Below, in pieces: positions 21,440-31,739 of a DNA stretch of 64,000 nt. Under the pieces are notes generated by a model, which ran no database searches, was not told the origin of the DNA, and saw nothing but the letters and a program-made list of their open reading frames with translations. The position numbers and the translations under genes were made by a program. This DNA is from Trichobilharzia szidati (taxonomy: Eukaryota; Platyhelminthes; Trematoda; Strigeidida; Schistosomatidae): assembly GCA_944472155.2 (NCBI GenBank), contig OX235272.1, positions 12,012,354-12,076,353 on the forward strand. The letters run 5' to 3'. The stretch's first letter is position 1. The number at the start of each line of letters is the position of its first letter.

Positions 21440-22770
21440 AAATTTAAACAAAGAAAGAAGAAACATTGGCAAGGAATGATCTGGATCCATTTTATTTCGT
21501 CGGTTCTCATCAGCTCCGTACAACCTGAATTCTTTAATAAAAAAAACAAAACGTTTACGATTTTAACAAACTTTCGTCCATTAACAAGCATATTGTCAGA
21601 GCGTCATAGTAAAATAAGGCGTTGCAATTTACAGGGTGTCTAAAGTGTTACGAAATGTAGATATGTATCTTGTTAGAGAGAAGTTTCTTGAAAAAAGTTA
21701 ATTAACAGTTGTGTTGTTCGGGTGGTAACAACAGAAAATTAGTAATAGTTACGTAATTAGAGAAGAGAAAATCCAAATTTCGGTGCAGATGAGGTCAGAT
21801 GACAAGGTGATGATGTAATACAGTGACCAGAACTCAGAAGATCAAGAAAAATTGTCTCTTAAGACAGTCAAGTGAAAAATATAGGGTGGGGGAGTGAAAA
21901 GATAAGTTAACAAAATTAGAAAACGAAGAGTTACTAAGATGTGAGTCATCAGGGTTACTGAAGTGCAATTCGCATTTATCTGCGAGAGCAGTTGCATTGG
22001 AAGAACAGAGAGGAGGGCTTACGTCAGATTCTGCGAACATGTACCAAGGAGCCTCCGGTTAAAGGGACCGAATTGTTTAACCTCTTCAATCGCCAAACAC
22101 CTCCCTGACACAGGACACCGAGTAGATGTGCTGGAATCATTCAAAATAATTAACAGACAAAGTACCTCAAGTCTTCTCAGGTTTGCTGAAGCAATAGCAA
22201 TAAAACGATTGAAGCCTGACTTATATGTTCAAAAATAATCTGTTGTTGGACTTCAATTACCGTGGTGACTCACTTCTTACTAACTCTATGTTTTCTAATT
22301 TTGTTACCTTTTCTTTTCACTCCACCCCTCCCCTTTATGTTTCGTTTGACTCTCTTAAGAGATAATGTTTCTTGATCTTCTGAGTTCTCCTCACTGTATC
22401 ACATCATCAACTCATCTGACCTCATGTGCACCGAAGTTTTGATCTTCTCTCATCTAATTACGTATCTGTTACTAATTTTCTGTTGTTACCACCCGAACAA
22501 CACAACTGTTAATTAACTTTTTTCAAGAAACTTCTCTCTAACAAGATATATATATGTCGTAACACTTTAGACACCTTATAAATCGAAACGCGTTATTCCA
22601 CTAAGATGCTCTGACAATATGCTTGTTAATGGACGAAAGTTTGTTAAAGTTGTACACTTTTTGTTTTTATTTTATTAAAGAATTCAGGTTGTACGGAGCT
22701 GATGAGAACCGACGAAATAAAATGGATTCAGATAATTCTGTGCCAATGTTTCTTCTTTCTTTGTTCATAT
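21440..22770 (+). mobile_element. Fold-back PLE: endonuclease fragment between about 515-base inverted terminal repeats
   Basis: The left arm, about 21440-21960, is the reverse complement of the right arm, about 22255-22770. Matching blocks include GTACGGAGCTGATGAGAACC / GACGAAATAAAATGGAT, TGTTGTTACCACCCGAACAA, AACTTTTTTCAAGAAACTTC and TTGTTAATGGACGAAAGTTT. Between the arms is a plus-strand GIY-YIG fragment. Both arms contain CTGATGA..GACGAAA, a hammerhead-core-like order, on the strand that reads as the element sense. Divergence between the arms (a few percent to about 15 percent by eye) shows that the structure is old. Confidence 0.8.
21963..22238 (+). pseudogene. PLE GIY-YIG endonuclease fragment (open frame)
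   Basis: Open frame with SSCIGRTERRAYVRFCEH (equivalent of the YIG motif region, with tyrosine replaced by cysteine), SSIAKHLPDTGHRVD, SFKIINRQSTSS and AIAIKRLKPDLYVQK before the stop. The RT and linker are lacking; the N-terminal Cys-rich piece is cut off by the inverted arm. Confidence 0.75.
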
Positions 22771-22884
22771 CCTGTTTTCATCACTTCTCTAACTGATATC
22801 CTTCTGTGGTCAAACTTGGAACAGCTCAAATCCACATAAACAAACTCATTAAAATTATTCTGATGCTCATTGGTGATTGGCTGC

Positions 22885-23165
22885 AGTATGAAGTCGTGAC
22901 TAGTGGTGTCCATCTGGTTGGGAGTGAGGACAGATACTGTCTAATGGCATTGGCTGATGGTCGAGCTAAGACAACGCACTGGTAGCAGTTAGGATTATTT
23001 TTGAATAGTCGCTGAGTCTAGTCCCAGTGGCTGAATGTTCTACGACTTGACTTGACTTGTAACTAAAGCGCTGAGGGTTTGATCTCCGCTAGGTGCTTAC
23101 TGCTGATGAGTCTTAAGCGTCAAGGCGGAACAGATGTACAGTACTCCCTGATATCAAACACATTG
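22885..23165 (+). mobile_element. SM-alpha-like SINE keeping a CTGATGA hammerhead core
   Basis: tRNA-like section around 23015-23090 (CCCAGTGGCTGAATG, TTGTAAC). The stem TACTG (23098-23102) is followed directly by CTGATGA (23103-23109), a weak stem II, GGAAC and the partner strand CAGTA (23139-23143). This is the arrangement expected of the ancestral ribozyme, unlike most copies here, which have lost three bases between stem and core. GAAA is changed to GGAA and the GTC cleavage triplet to GTA, so activity is doubtful. Confidence 0.65.
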
Positions 23166-23529
23166 TGAAGATCAGAACCATAGTGTGTCTGAACTTTTAG
23201 AATCAGTGTTAAACGAATACAGGAAGTGTCAGCGGTAAACATTTATTGTAGGATGGCAATCCTAAATTCCGAATGACTTTACAACATAAAGAATGTTGCA
23301 GTATAGGCAGAGAAAAGAAAAAGACGGTTGCAGCGAAAAGGAAATGTTTCTTTATGGCGAAATCATCACCTAGTCTGTGCATTCGTGAATATACAACAAG
23401 AGAGGCAGAAAGTTCCCGTGCTGTTCCTCCCCAGAAGTCGAAATATGATGAATAACAAGATGAAATTACGTAATGGTGACAGAGGAAAAAACTTAACAAT
23501 CGCGAATTGACGGAATTTAGAATTTAGGG

Positions 23530-23695
23530 ACCACTGGCTTCCATTTGAGTGGCTAAATGGTCTGGGAGGTCGTAACTTAACGAGAACGTCTTAGTGTCAT
23601 GGGTGCGAAATGCTGAAAAGTGCCTGAAGGGGATGAAACACCTGTCCCGTACTCTCTGGTTTTCAACAGTTCACTAACTGTTAGCAATTCATGAT
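23530..23695 (+). mobile_element. Degenerate SM-alpha-like SINE
   Basis: Recognised from GGACCACTGGCTTCC, TGGCTAAATGGTC, TGGGTGCGAAATGCTGAAAAG, GATGAAACACCTGTCC, GTACTCTCTGG and TTCACTAACTGTTAGC in family order. The hammerhead is decayed. Confidence 0.6.
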
Positions 23696-23854
23696 CAAAA
23701 TGAAAATAACAGGAAAAATAAACAGAATGTTTGGATAAAAAAATAATCTCATAACTATGGTTTTCACGAGAAAACAAACCATTCATGGTAAAGAAAAAGG
23801 TTGAACGTACGTCTTTGGATGTATAACGTTGCCGAGGAATTTTACAGCACTTCA

Positions 23855-24310
23855 GCCATGAAAAGGTGTCTTCATTTTGTTCCCGTTGACTAGTTTGAAC
23901 AGACTTTGTATAAAACTTGAAACGAATTCACAGAAGACGAAATGTCCTTTTATTGAACTATGGACACTTTTCTGTTCTCTCCTTGCTAACTGGTTTAGGT
24001 AGTGTTTAGGATAGCGTTTTACAAATGAACGCAGAGTGTAGCCAACACACTCAGCTCCATAGAAGTAAGTGAACTGGTACGATGCACGTTGATGTGACCC
24101 AATGCCAAAGCTTGTCATTCATATGCTGATCGAATAGTTTTTTTTAAAAGAAAACATTATTTGTGGATCGTCATTGAAGTAGGATTTACTGAGAGATCTC
24201 AAAAGCCGTTTTCCAGATAATTTCTGAAGTATACCTTGAAAATACATCAAATTAAGACCTCTTTTGGGGAATTTTTGTACGAACATCAGTATTGTAGAGC
24301 TGAATGAAAT
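23855..24310 (-). pseudogene. PLE linker/GIY-YIG endonuclease fragment
   Basis: The minus-strand frame includes SYQFTYFYGAECVGYTLRSF (a mutated CSCGA..YIG core with Cys to Tyr and Ile to Val changes), KRYPKHYLNQL and SSIKGH. Linker-like sequence is upstream (higher coordinates). The family tail LCVQKK is lost. Confidence 0.65.
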
Positions 24311-24469
24311 GGTATAAAAAAACAGAAGTTTTCTGTTAGTGGAACATTATTGGAGAGTAGGATAAAGTTTGAGGAGCACATTCTTTTATATATTCTTAAG
24401 TTAATCGATGAAATCAAATATGCCCCTGAAACTTTATGTCAACAGGTTTCCCTTCACTGGCCCAAGAAT

Positions 24470-24910
24470 CACTGCCAGCTACTTTGCTTCATCTATATAA
24501 CAGATACACCTACGATACTTCCACTGCTTGTGATATAAACTTGAATCTCGAAAATTCGCTCCACATCTTCAGTAATGCTTAACCAAAAGTCAGCTTCAGT
24601 TTGGAAGTAGAATCGGACTCAGTGTTCCACTTTCTTGATGTTCACTTGGTAAGAAAAGGGAGTAGCTCACTGAGTAGGTCGATTTTTAGACAGCCTCCAA
24701 ATTTCTGTCCCTCAAAGAAGAAAAAAACAATTCAACCCATTTCTTTCCTCCCCTTCCTCCATAGATCTTGGTAAAAGGCCAGAAAATCTATTGACGAAGA
24801 GAAGTCTATTAATATATGTTGGAAACTTGGGCACTATGGTAGTATGTAACTCCATATTAATTTGTTTATTAGATACATTACTCAGATAGATAAAAATCTG
24901 AAACAAAAGT
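24470..24910 (+). pseudogene. PLE reverse transcriptase C-terminal fragment
   Basis: The plus strand shows NRYTYDTSTACDINLNLE, where a YVDDTF-type motif C would lie (catalytic DD lost). It continues with SLEVESDSVFHFLDVHLVRK and SLSRSIFRQPPNF. These match the palm/thumb boundary of the PLE at 46.9-47.2 kb by order of motifs. The frame shifts near 24570 and after 24715. Confidence 0.65.
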
Positions 24911-25639
24911 AAAGCTGTTGAACAGGTCCAGGTCGCTCTCCTCCCGAAAGATTGTGCTGCTGAATCTCAAACACTTTGAAAGAGAATTCTTTAGAAACGG
25001 TAAACATTACGCTAACTAACATTCGGCCAATTCATAATAATTTCAAAAATTACGGATTGAAACAAAACAGTGATACAGTACAAAATCCAAGAAGTGAAAA
25101 CTATGCTCAAGGAAACATTCTATGAATTAGCTGGAAAATGAAGATGCATTAGGTCTTACCTTTCACAATGCAATCAAGCGCAATAACTAAACAGTCAGAT
25201 ACTAGTTATGCCATGCATGTTGCCTCACTTAAATAGACTAGTCTATAGAAATTCAGCTCCAAGACTCAAACATTCCTATGTAGTGTGATTAAGAACATAT
25301 TAGTCAACAAGAAAGGGGTCTCTTTTTGTAGCTTCTCCTCATATCTGCATAGTTATTTAGGAGGTTTGTATGTATAACGTTAATTGTCAACAAAGGTCAA
25401 AAGTTAATGTCAGTTAGTAAAAAAAGGCAAATCAAAATATTTAACGAGTAGCAATGTGTGAAAAATGGCGAATAGTCTTCCATAATCACGAATGTCAAAT
25501 GTATAGACCGAAAAAAGATCTCGAAACTATCACTGACTTCAGAAGTCTTATTGGTGCCTTAGAATACTGTGTGCGGCAACCGCCTAGATTACTAGTTCGC
25601 TAGTTTTATAGCTGGTCCCAAGCCCGGATAAAGAGGGAG
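24911..25639. other. Non-coding stretch, nothing recognised
   Basis: AT-rich; no coding or repeat identity recognised. Confidence 0.4.
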
Positions 25640-26722
25640 GGCATACTGCTAGCAAATCCATCCCCACGACAACGGCACATGTCAAGTGATCCACAACGGA
25701 AAACTCCGTGGCGTTTGGAGTAAACACAGGAGTCAGACAAGAGTGCTGATTATCACCAATGATATTCGTAATTGTGGTGGACTGGATTATGCGTCAGACA
25801 GTGGGAAACGAGAAGACAGGGATATCCTGGACCGATGTGAAGAACCTAGAAGTCCTGGATTTCGCGCGTGGATGACTTATGTTTGATGTCACACAAAATC
25901 GAAGACTTACAAGCGAAAACCGACAAACTGTTCGAAGAAGCAGCTGGAGAAGACAGGACTGCAGGTGAACATAGACAAGACGGAGGTTATGAAAATAAAC
26001 AACCAACCAACAACAACAACGACAACAACAACAGCAACATCCGCCGCCAATCACCATCAACGGGAGGGATTTGAAAGAGGTTACTTCATTCACTTATCTA
26101 GGGAGAATTGTCTCAACTACAGGCAGGTGGAGTGGACGAGGATGTCAAATGGAGAATCGGGAAGGCGAGAAACACATTCATCAACCTGAAACCAATCTGG
26201 AAATCTTCATCACTCAACTCAGCATCAACAAGAAAATTCGGATTTTCAATACAAACGTCAAGTCAGTCAGTTCTTCTATACGGATGGATCAGAAACTTAG
26301 CGGCGGGTCACAAAGAATATTTCCAGCAGCCTGTTGCAGACCTTTATCAACAACTAACTGTATTCACTGGCTCTATACTGAAGATCAGATGGTCGGAAAC
26401 AATCACAAAAAAGAAGCTATGGGAACAAACGAAACCAGAACCAATCGCTCAACAAATATGCAGAAGAAAGTGGAGATGGATTGGACACTCGCTGAGGAGT
26501 GACATCGCGCGTCAGGCCATAGCTCAAGTGAAACCCGAAAGGGAAGCGGCGAGTGGAACGTCAGTGAAAGGGTGACATGGAGGAGATTGTGTGATGAAGA
26601 GTTGAAACAGTATGGACCAACATGGATGCAAGTGAAAAGTACAGCAGAAGACAGTAGCAAGTGTAGACGTGCAGTTGAAGCCCTATGTTCCACTAGGAAT
26701 TCAAGGGAACAATAAATAAATA
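25640..26722 (+). mobile_element. RTE-clade LINE, 3' third with tail
   Basis: The plus strand runs from the end of the RT palm (CQVIHNGKL) to QVNIDKTEVMKINNQ, RVTK, KKVEMDWTLAEE-type C-terminal blocks in several frames. It ends with GAAGCCCTATGTTCCACTAG, then GAATTCAAGGGAACAATAAA and (TAAA)n. The region 26000-26040 is a CAA-rich low-complexity stretch. Frameshifts are frequent. The tail here is the reference for comparison with the SINE tails at 53.7 and 63.3 kb. Confidence 0.82.
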
Positions 26723-26849
26723 ATAAAACCGAATCGAGAATATTAAAAAATGGCTTGGCAATACGAGCATCGTGTATTTTTTGACGGACGATCAAGCACG
26801 ACAACAGGGTTTCAAGGCTGAAAGTTTCCGATCGTTTTTATCGTCTCCT

Positions 26850-26852
26850 ACC

Positions 26853-26891
<39 letters not shown>

Positions 26892-26892
26892 G
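26850..26892. repeat. (AT)n microsatellite
   Basis: TATATA tract with one TACATA interruption, at the outer edge of the fold-back PLE that follows. Confidence 0.9.
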
Positions 26893-29110
26893 CTCATATA
26901 CGCAGAATATTCTAAAATAGTCATCATTACCAATATTGGTGTTCTTGTCGAAATAATATCGATTTGTTAAATAAGACCACAATGGGATTTCTACAGTTAA
27001 CGAAAGATGCATTAATTATAATAAGCATAGAAATGTAATAGCAAATAGAATCTGAAATAAAGTTAAGGAAATTTCCACAACAAATTGTGGATCATTAGCA
27101 CCTTGATGGCCAACGAGGGTTAGGACAGTGTTTGAACCAATTTCTTCTTTTCCATTATTAGTAAATTTTGTTCTGATAAAGTCTCACAGTGTTGTTATAC
27201 AGTAATGTTTACTGATGACGTTTCGAGCACAATTTATTGCTCATAATCATATCAAGGTAATCACACGACTTCCGAAATTCATTTATATAGTTCCGTTGTT
27301 TTTCACTTGATTTGATGGGTAGTGTGGTGAGAGCAAGCTGCTAGCCAATTGGTAGACATTGATCTACGCTGATTGGTGGAAATTAATCTGGGCTGATTCA
27401 ACAACCGATCACAGCTGACCTAGACGTGGACAAATATGATTCGCAGACAAGTGGCTCGCATTTCCGAGAAATATCGAAAACGAGAAAGCAGAAGACTGCG
27501 TCTGTTGGCAAACAACCAATCAGAAGACCGCCTTCTTTCTGCGGGCAGAGCCTAATTAATGTACGTAAAATACATATAAATACCTGTTGGTTTTCGTAAT
27601 AAAACTGATCTGTTGCCTGGCCCTTGTCTTCTGTTGTTACAGTAGTAATATTTTCCATATTTCGGGTATGAGTGATGAATCATTTCTATTGCATGTGTTG
27701 GTTGTAGATTCGATGAACAAGGATTCAGTAATCAACCTCTCTCTCCACCTACCTGGATTACTTTTTAGAATTTTAACCCTCTCCTACCCTATTGTGTGGT
27801 TGTGTGTTAATGCATACATTGCAATTGCTGAGCTTTTTTCTAAATTGCTTATCTTTCTGGAGTCAACCATTCTTCCCTTAGCTAAATTCTTATGTTCTGA
27901 TAATCTGACTAATCCCCGACCTGCTAGTTTGACCTATATAATTGACCTTACTAACAATCATTGCAGGGTATTTTGTAAATTATATTATTTTGTCTAATTG
28001 GGTCAACCGACAGGGTCCTTTAACCTACATAGCTTGTCCTACCTGAGTGAGTTCGTAGGTTTCAATGCCACCATCCTAATTCCTGCTTTATCGAGAATCC
28101 TACGTAGGGTCTCAGATGTCCCCTGTTTATATGGTATAACAGTGAATGACTTATATTCTCTCTTATTTATCTTATCATTACGAGTTCCACAATTCTTTTT
28201 ATTTTTCTTTTGGCCTTTTTCAATCTTCCTAATGAATTTTAAAGGATAGTTATGATTATCGTGGTATGATTATGAGCAATAAATTTTGCTCGAAACGTCA
28301 TCAGTAAACATTACTGTATAACAACACTGTGAGACTTTATCAAAACAAAATTTACCCATAATGGAATTACACTCTACCACAGTGCACAAGTTTTATTCTT
28401 ATATCAATTTCCTCTTTTCAATAAATAGATTAGGCTGCTTAGTGTAGATTCTTCTGTTTGTGTGTGTCCACCAGTTCCAATGCTCCTGTAGGGAGCCACG
28501 TGCAAGTTACATAGACCGTACAATGAGGTGTGTTTATCATTGAATTTTCGAACACCATCCTGCATAGTGGCTTAGTAAGGGTCAAACAAAATCCATTCAT
28601 AGTTCTACTCTATCTCATCTTGTGGATATTACAGAACGAATAAATCATGTTAACAAGTCACCTGTCGCATAGGAACTAATTTCAACTTTACCTTAAGAGT
28701 TTGTCTATTACACTTTATTGCCGAGGCTGTTGGGATCTACTTTGAAAAAGCCTAATCTATGTATCCGAAAGAAGGAATTGGTTAAGAGGCTTTCCTCACC
28801 CCCACCTGGCTATCAAGGTTTTAATGATCCGCAATTTGTTGCGGAAATTTCCCTAATTTTATTTCAGATTCTATTTGCAAGTACCTTTTTATGCTGATGG
28901 TAATTAATGCATCTTTCGTGAGCTGTGGTAATTCCATTGTGGTCTTACTTAACAAATCGATATTATTTCAACAAAAACACCAATATTGTTATTAACGACT
29001 ATTCTAGAATATTCTGCGTATATAAACAAATGTCTATATATATATGATTGCAGAGCCAGAAGAGGAAATCATTGATAAGGATATTCTTTACTCAATGGTT
29101 TTTGAATTGA
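26890..29110 (+). mobile_element. Outer fold-back PLE (A), interrupted by a second PLE
   Basis: The left arm 26890-27160 is the reverse complement of about 28765-29060. Shared pieces include ATACGCAGAATATTCTA, AATATCGATTTGTTAA, AAATTTCC.CAACAAATTG and CACCTTGATGGCCA / its complement. The plus-strand body at 28430-28840 encodes a decayed GIY-YIG domain (FQCSC, SYIDRTMRC, EHHPA, KGQTKSIHSSTLSHLVD, KKPNLCIRKK). At 29047-29105 a hammerhead-like segment closes the element (GCAGAGCC..CTTTACTCA). PLE B sits between 27161 and 28411. Confidence 0.75.
27161..28411 (-). mobile_element. Inner PLE (B) with inverted terminal-repeat ends
   Basis: The ends at 27161-27290 and 28246-28411 are inverted copies of one terminal repeat (GATAAAGTCTCACAGTGTTG, ACTGATGACGTTTCGAGCA, TTTATTGCTCATAATCAT). 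The body is minus-strand. It comprises a linker (REYKSFTVIPYKQGTSETLR, ILDKAGIRM) at 28060-28240, then IIYKIPCNDC..YIGQTSRSG (GIY-YIG) near 27880-27990 and the C-terminus RWRERLITESLFIES near 27690-27770. Stops and frameshifts break it. It differs from PLE A in having YKIPCxDC before YIG, so two PLE lineages are nested. Confidence 0.78.
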
Positions 29111-29189
29111 AGATGGTTTACAAAAATAAAACACAAAAAGTAAAGTTTATTATACAACAATTCACGAAACAAAATTTGGCGCTAAGATC

Positions 29190-29420
29190 ATGGTAGTAAA
29201 AGAGTCAGGTATATAACTTTTCTGAACACAAAGTTCAGGTCTGTCCTCATGGATTACCAAAGCTTCTGCTGCAGGACGAAGGTGTAAGAGAAATCCTTTT
29301 AAACAGCTTGACTCTAATGTACATATGACTCTAAATGAAGCCTCCGCGGCTACTGATCATGGTGCAAGAAAAGAAATAATAATGCGCTCGAGAATTGAGC
29401 TAGTTACTATTCTGTGTCTT
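29190..29420 (-). pseudogene. PLE endonuclease C-terminal fragment
   Basis: The minus-strand translation gives SSILER.., AEASFRVICTLESS, AAEALVIHEDRPELCVQKSY. This is the family tail with frame changes. Its orientation is opposite to the PLE bodies on either side. Confidence 0.65.
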
Positions 29421-29849
29421 TCTATAAACAGCTATGCCGATAAGTGTTCATAAGCGAATCTAGACAATGTTTTGCTGACTTATGTACTTAAAAAGCAGAA
29501 GGATTGAGCAAAGAAATATTCCCCTTTCAATTAGATCCTCATCTCACTCTGGCTATACTCTAATATACACCTATAGCATTTTTATTCCAATAAACAAAAT
29601 TTTACCAATCAAGTGGCACTGATATGTTTGTTAACAATAATTAGTCAGCATCAGCATGTCAGGGAGAGGATGATAATCAGTGAAAAAAATTAATACACAC
29701 AATTAAAGGGGAGAACTGTTTACAACACGTGGATTGCATAATGCATAATTTGGGAAAATGAAAAGTAAATAAGGAAAAAGCATGTACACAGGTTGATTAT
29801 GTAACAGAATGTTAAGTAAAAGAAGACCATTTTGAAAATGATAACTTGT

Positions 29850-30226
29850 CAAGTATTGGTTTTGTAGGGATTTTGATTGATTCCATAGAGGATTTCATTC
29901 TATTGACCTGGGGTTGTAGTGGGAAGCCGTGACCAGTAGGGTACAGCAGGTTGAAGATGAGGCAGAAACTCATCGAAGAAGACATTGCGAAGGGGTGGTG
30001 CTATGTCTTGAATTGGCAGAAGGTAGAATTCAAGAACCGTTGGATCGGGTCCTAGTGGCTCGATGGTCTATGAGCTCACCTTGTAACCAGAAGGTCCTGG
30101 GTTCGAGTCCCGGTGGGCGCGTACTGATGAAGAGTCCCAAACTAGGACGGAACGGCTGTCCAGTACTCCCAGGTTTTCCAGTGATTCTCTAACTGATGTC
30201 AGCTCATGATGAAATCCTCCATGCAT
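29850..30226 (+). mobile_element. Full-length SM-alpha-like SINE with 11-base target-site duplication
   Basis: TGATAACTTGT is found at 29839-29849 and again at 30227-30237, so the 377-base insert is complete. It begins CAAGTATTGGTTTTGTAGGG and GAGGATTTCAT, an inverted copy of its own 3' end. Then come GTACAGCAGGTTGAAG, the tRNA-like promoter (CCTAGTGGCTCGATGG; B box GGGTTCGAGTCCC near 30100), and the hammerhead remnant at 30121-30166 (GTACTG, GTCC..GGAC, GGAAC, GTC, CAGTAC). The 3' end is GATGTCAGCTCATGATGAAA, TCCTCCATGCAT. In the ribozyme, three bases of the CTGATGA core are missing, compared with the copy at 23.1 kb. Confidence 0.88.
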
Positions 30227-30301
30227 TGATAACTTGTGACTATGGATGAACTGGTCATAAGCATAAAATAATTTTACGAAGATAACATTTAATTAAAATA
30301 A

Positions 30302-30650
30302 TTTGGACTGCAGCTGCGGAACCAACGACATCAAGCGTAGAATAAGGCAGGTTCATCGTCGTATTTCCGAACATCATCCAGCATGGTTAAGCAGCAAGGG
30401 ACAAACAAGATGTAGTCGTCGCTAGCTCTGTTTATCACACCTTGTAGACAGTTAACATGAAGTTGATACAACATTTAAAATTATTTATCGCATTCCAGCT
30501 AATCTTAATTTTGCTTGACGAGTTCGTCTTCTTTTGAATTCACAGCTGAATGTAGTCATAGGAATCCACCTGAATCAGCCAAACCTGTATGTTCAGAAGA
30601 AATTTGTACAGCTACCTTCCTTATACTTGGTCATCGTTACATAAATGTAT
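30302..30650 (+). pseudogene. PLE GIY-YIG endonuclease remnant
   Basis: Order of residues: DCSCGTND, RRIRQVHRRISEHHPAWLS, KGQTRCSRR, HLVDS, TFKIIYRIPANLNFA, then in another frame ESAKPVCSEEI. Several stops and frameshifts; the YIG tyrosine region is altered. Confidence 0.65.
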
Positions 30651-31299
30651 AGACCCTTAAACATTATCATCGTCCAAATTATTTGATTTCTCCGACTACT
30701 TCATCTCTAATTACATGCTACCATTGTCCAAATCGTTTTATTTTTCTTTAACAATCTGTTACGCAATCAACTTGAACACTCGCTTATTCCTTAGTTGCTG
30801 CTCATTTTTCCAAAGCTACGCATTGTGCAATCTATTTTTTGTAAGAATTTCTACCATTTAATTGCGTGTATTGATTTTTTTCGTTAATTATCACCCTCTC
30901 CCTGACATGTTGATACTGGCTAATTATTGTTAACAAACATATCAGTGCCACTTGATTGGTAAATTGTAGTGTATTGTAATAAAAATGCTATAGGTGTATA
31001 TCAGAGTATAGCCAGAGTGAGATGAGGATCTAATTGAAAGGGAAATATTTCTTCGCTCAATTTTTTGCTTTCTAAGTGTCTAAATAAGGATTTTTTATGA
31101 GCTTAAATCCACAGGAGAAAGTGAACTGGTAAATGCACTTGGAACCGGTTAATCGACTGTATTGCTTTAAAAAAAAGTTATGGAAAGAGTTCTGTTCGCT
31201 GACTCAGATCTTTTTATAAAAAAACACCTTTTAATTAACAGAACTCAGTTTATCTGAATGAAACGACAGTACACACAACTGCACAATAGTATATATATG

Positions 31300-31640
31300 T
31301 TTTCTTTTCAGAAATGAAATCCGGTGAGGGAATTAGGTCAAAGGTTTGAATACATGAAATAATAATGACAGTATGAAATGCAATTAAAATATTTGTGATT
31401 ATAATCATAGTTTAATGTCAAGTGGCGAAATAATCAATGTCGTATATAGAATACTACATAAGGTGTATAGATTTTGGAAAGGGGTACATAATGATAAGAT
31501 TAGTAGACGAACATAAAATGTTACATAACATGATATGAAGTTTGATAAAATAGTATTCAATATTGTAAGAATAAAAATATAAAAATTAATAATTTTGGGT
31601 TTAAAATTTCAAGTGGGTCAGGTGGAAACTTACATGGAAC
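31300..31640 (-). repeat. PLE terminal repeat (family D), minus arm
   Basis: Inverted relative to 32190-32352 plus 32574-32730. Shared blocks are GAAATAATAATGACAGTATG, AAATATTTGTGATTATAATC, ATGTCAAGTGGC, TTAGTAGACGAA and ATTGTAAGAATAAAAATATA (complements on the other arm). Related minus copies lie at 34240 and 43100-43450. Confidence 0.65.
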
Positions 31641-31739
31641 GGACAACTAACTAATTTTTACAGTTGGGTGCCTATTTCCAGGAAAAGGAACTTAATTCAT
31701 TCGCTCTGCTCTAAGATAAGGAAAATTTGCAGTTCTGAT

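Larger units (their letters stand above)
29490..31075 (+). mobile_element. Fold-back PLE (C) with an SM-alpha-like SINE in its left arm
   Basis: Left arm 29490-29849 and right arm 30710-31075 are inverted repeats (CCCTTTCAATTAGATCCTCA, CTCACTCTGGCTATACTC, CAAGTGGCACTGATATGTTT, GATTGCATAATGCATAA and complements). A plus-strand GIY-YIG fragment lies between at about 30302-30650 (GLDCSCG region, RRISEHHPAW, FKIIYRIPANLNFA, KPVCSEE-type end). The right arm finishes in a hammerhead-like segment at about 31020-31065. The SINE at 29850-30226 interrupts the left arm. Confidence 0.8.

Noticed and set aside
21440..22770. DNA transposon with long terminal inverted repeats (Foldback type)
   Set aside because: The spacer encodes a PLE GIY-YIG endonuclease tail and the arms are its 3' sequence, so PLE fold-back explains it better.
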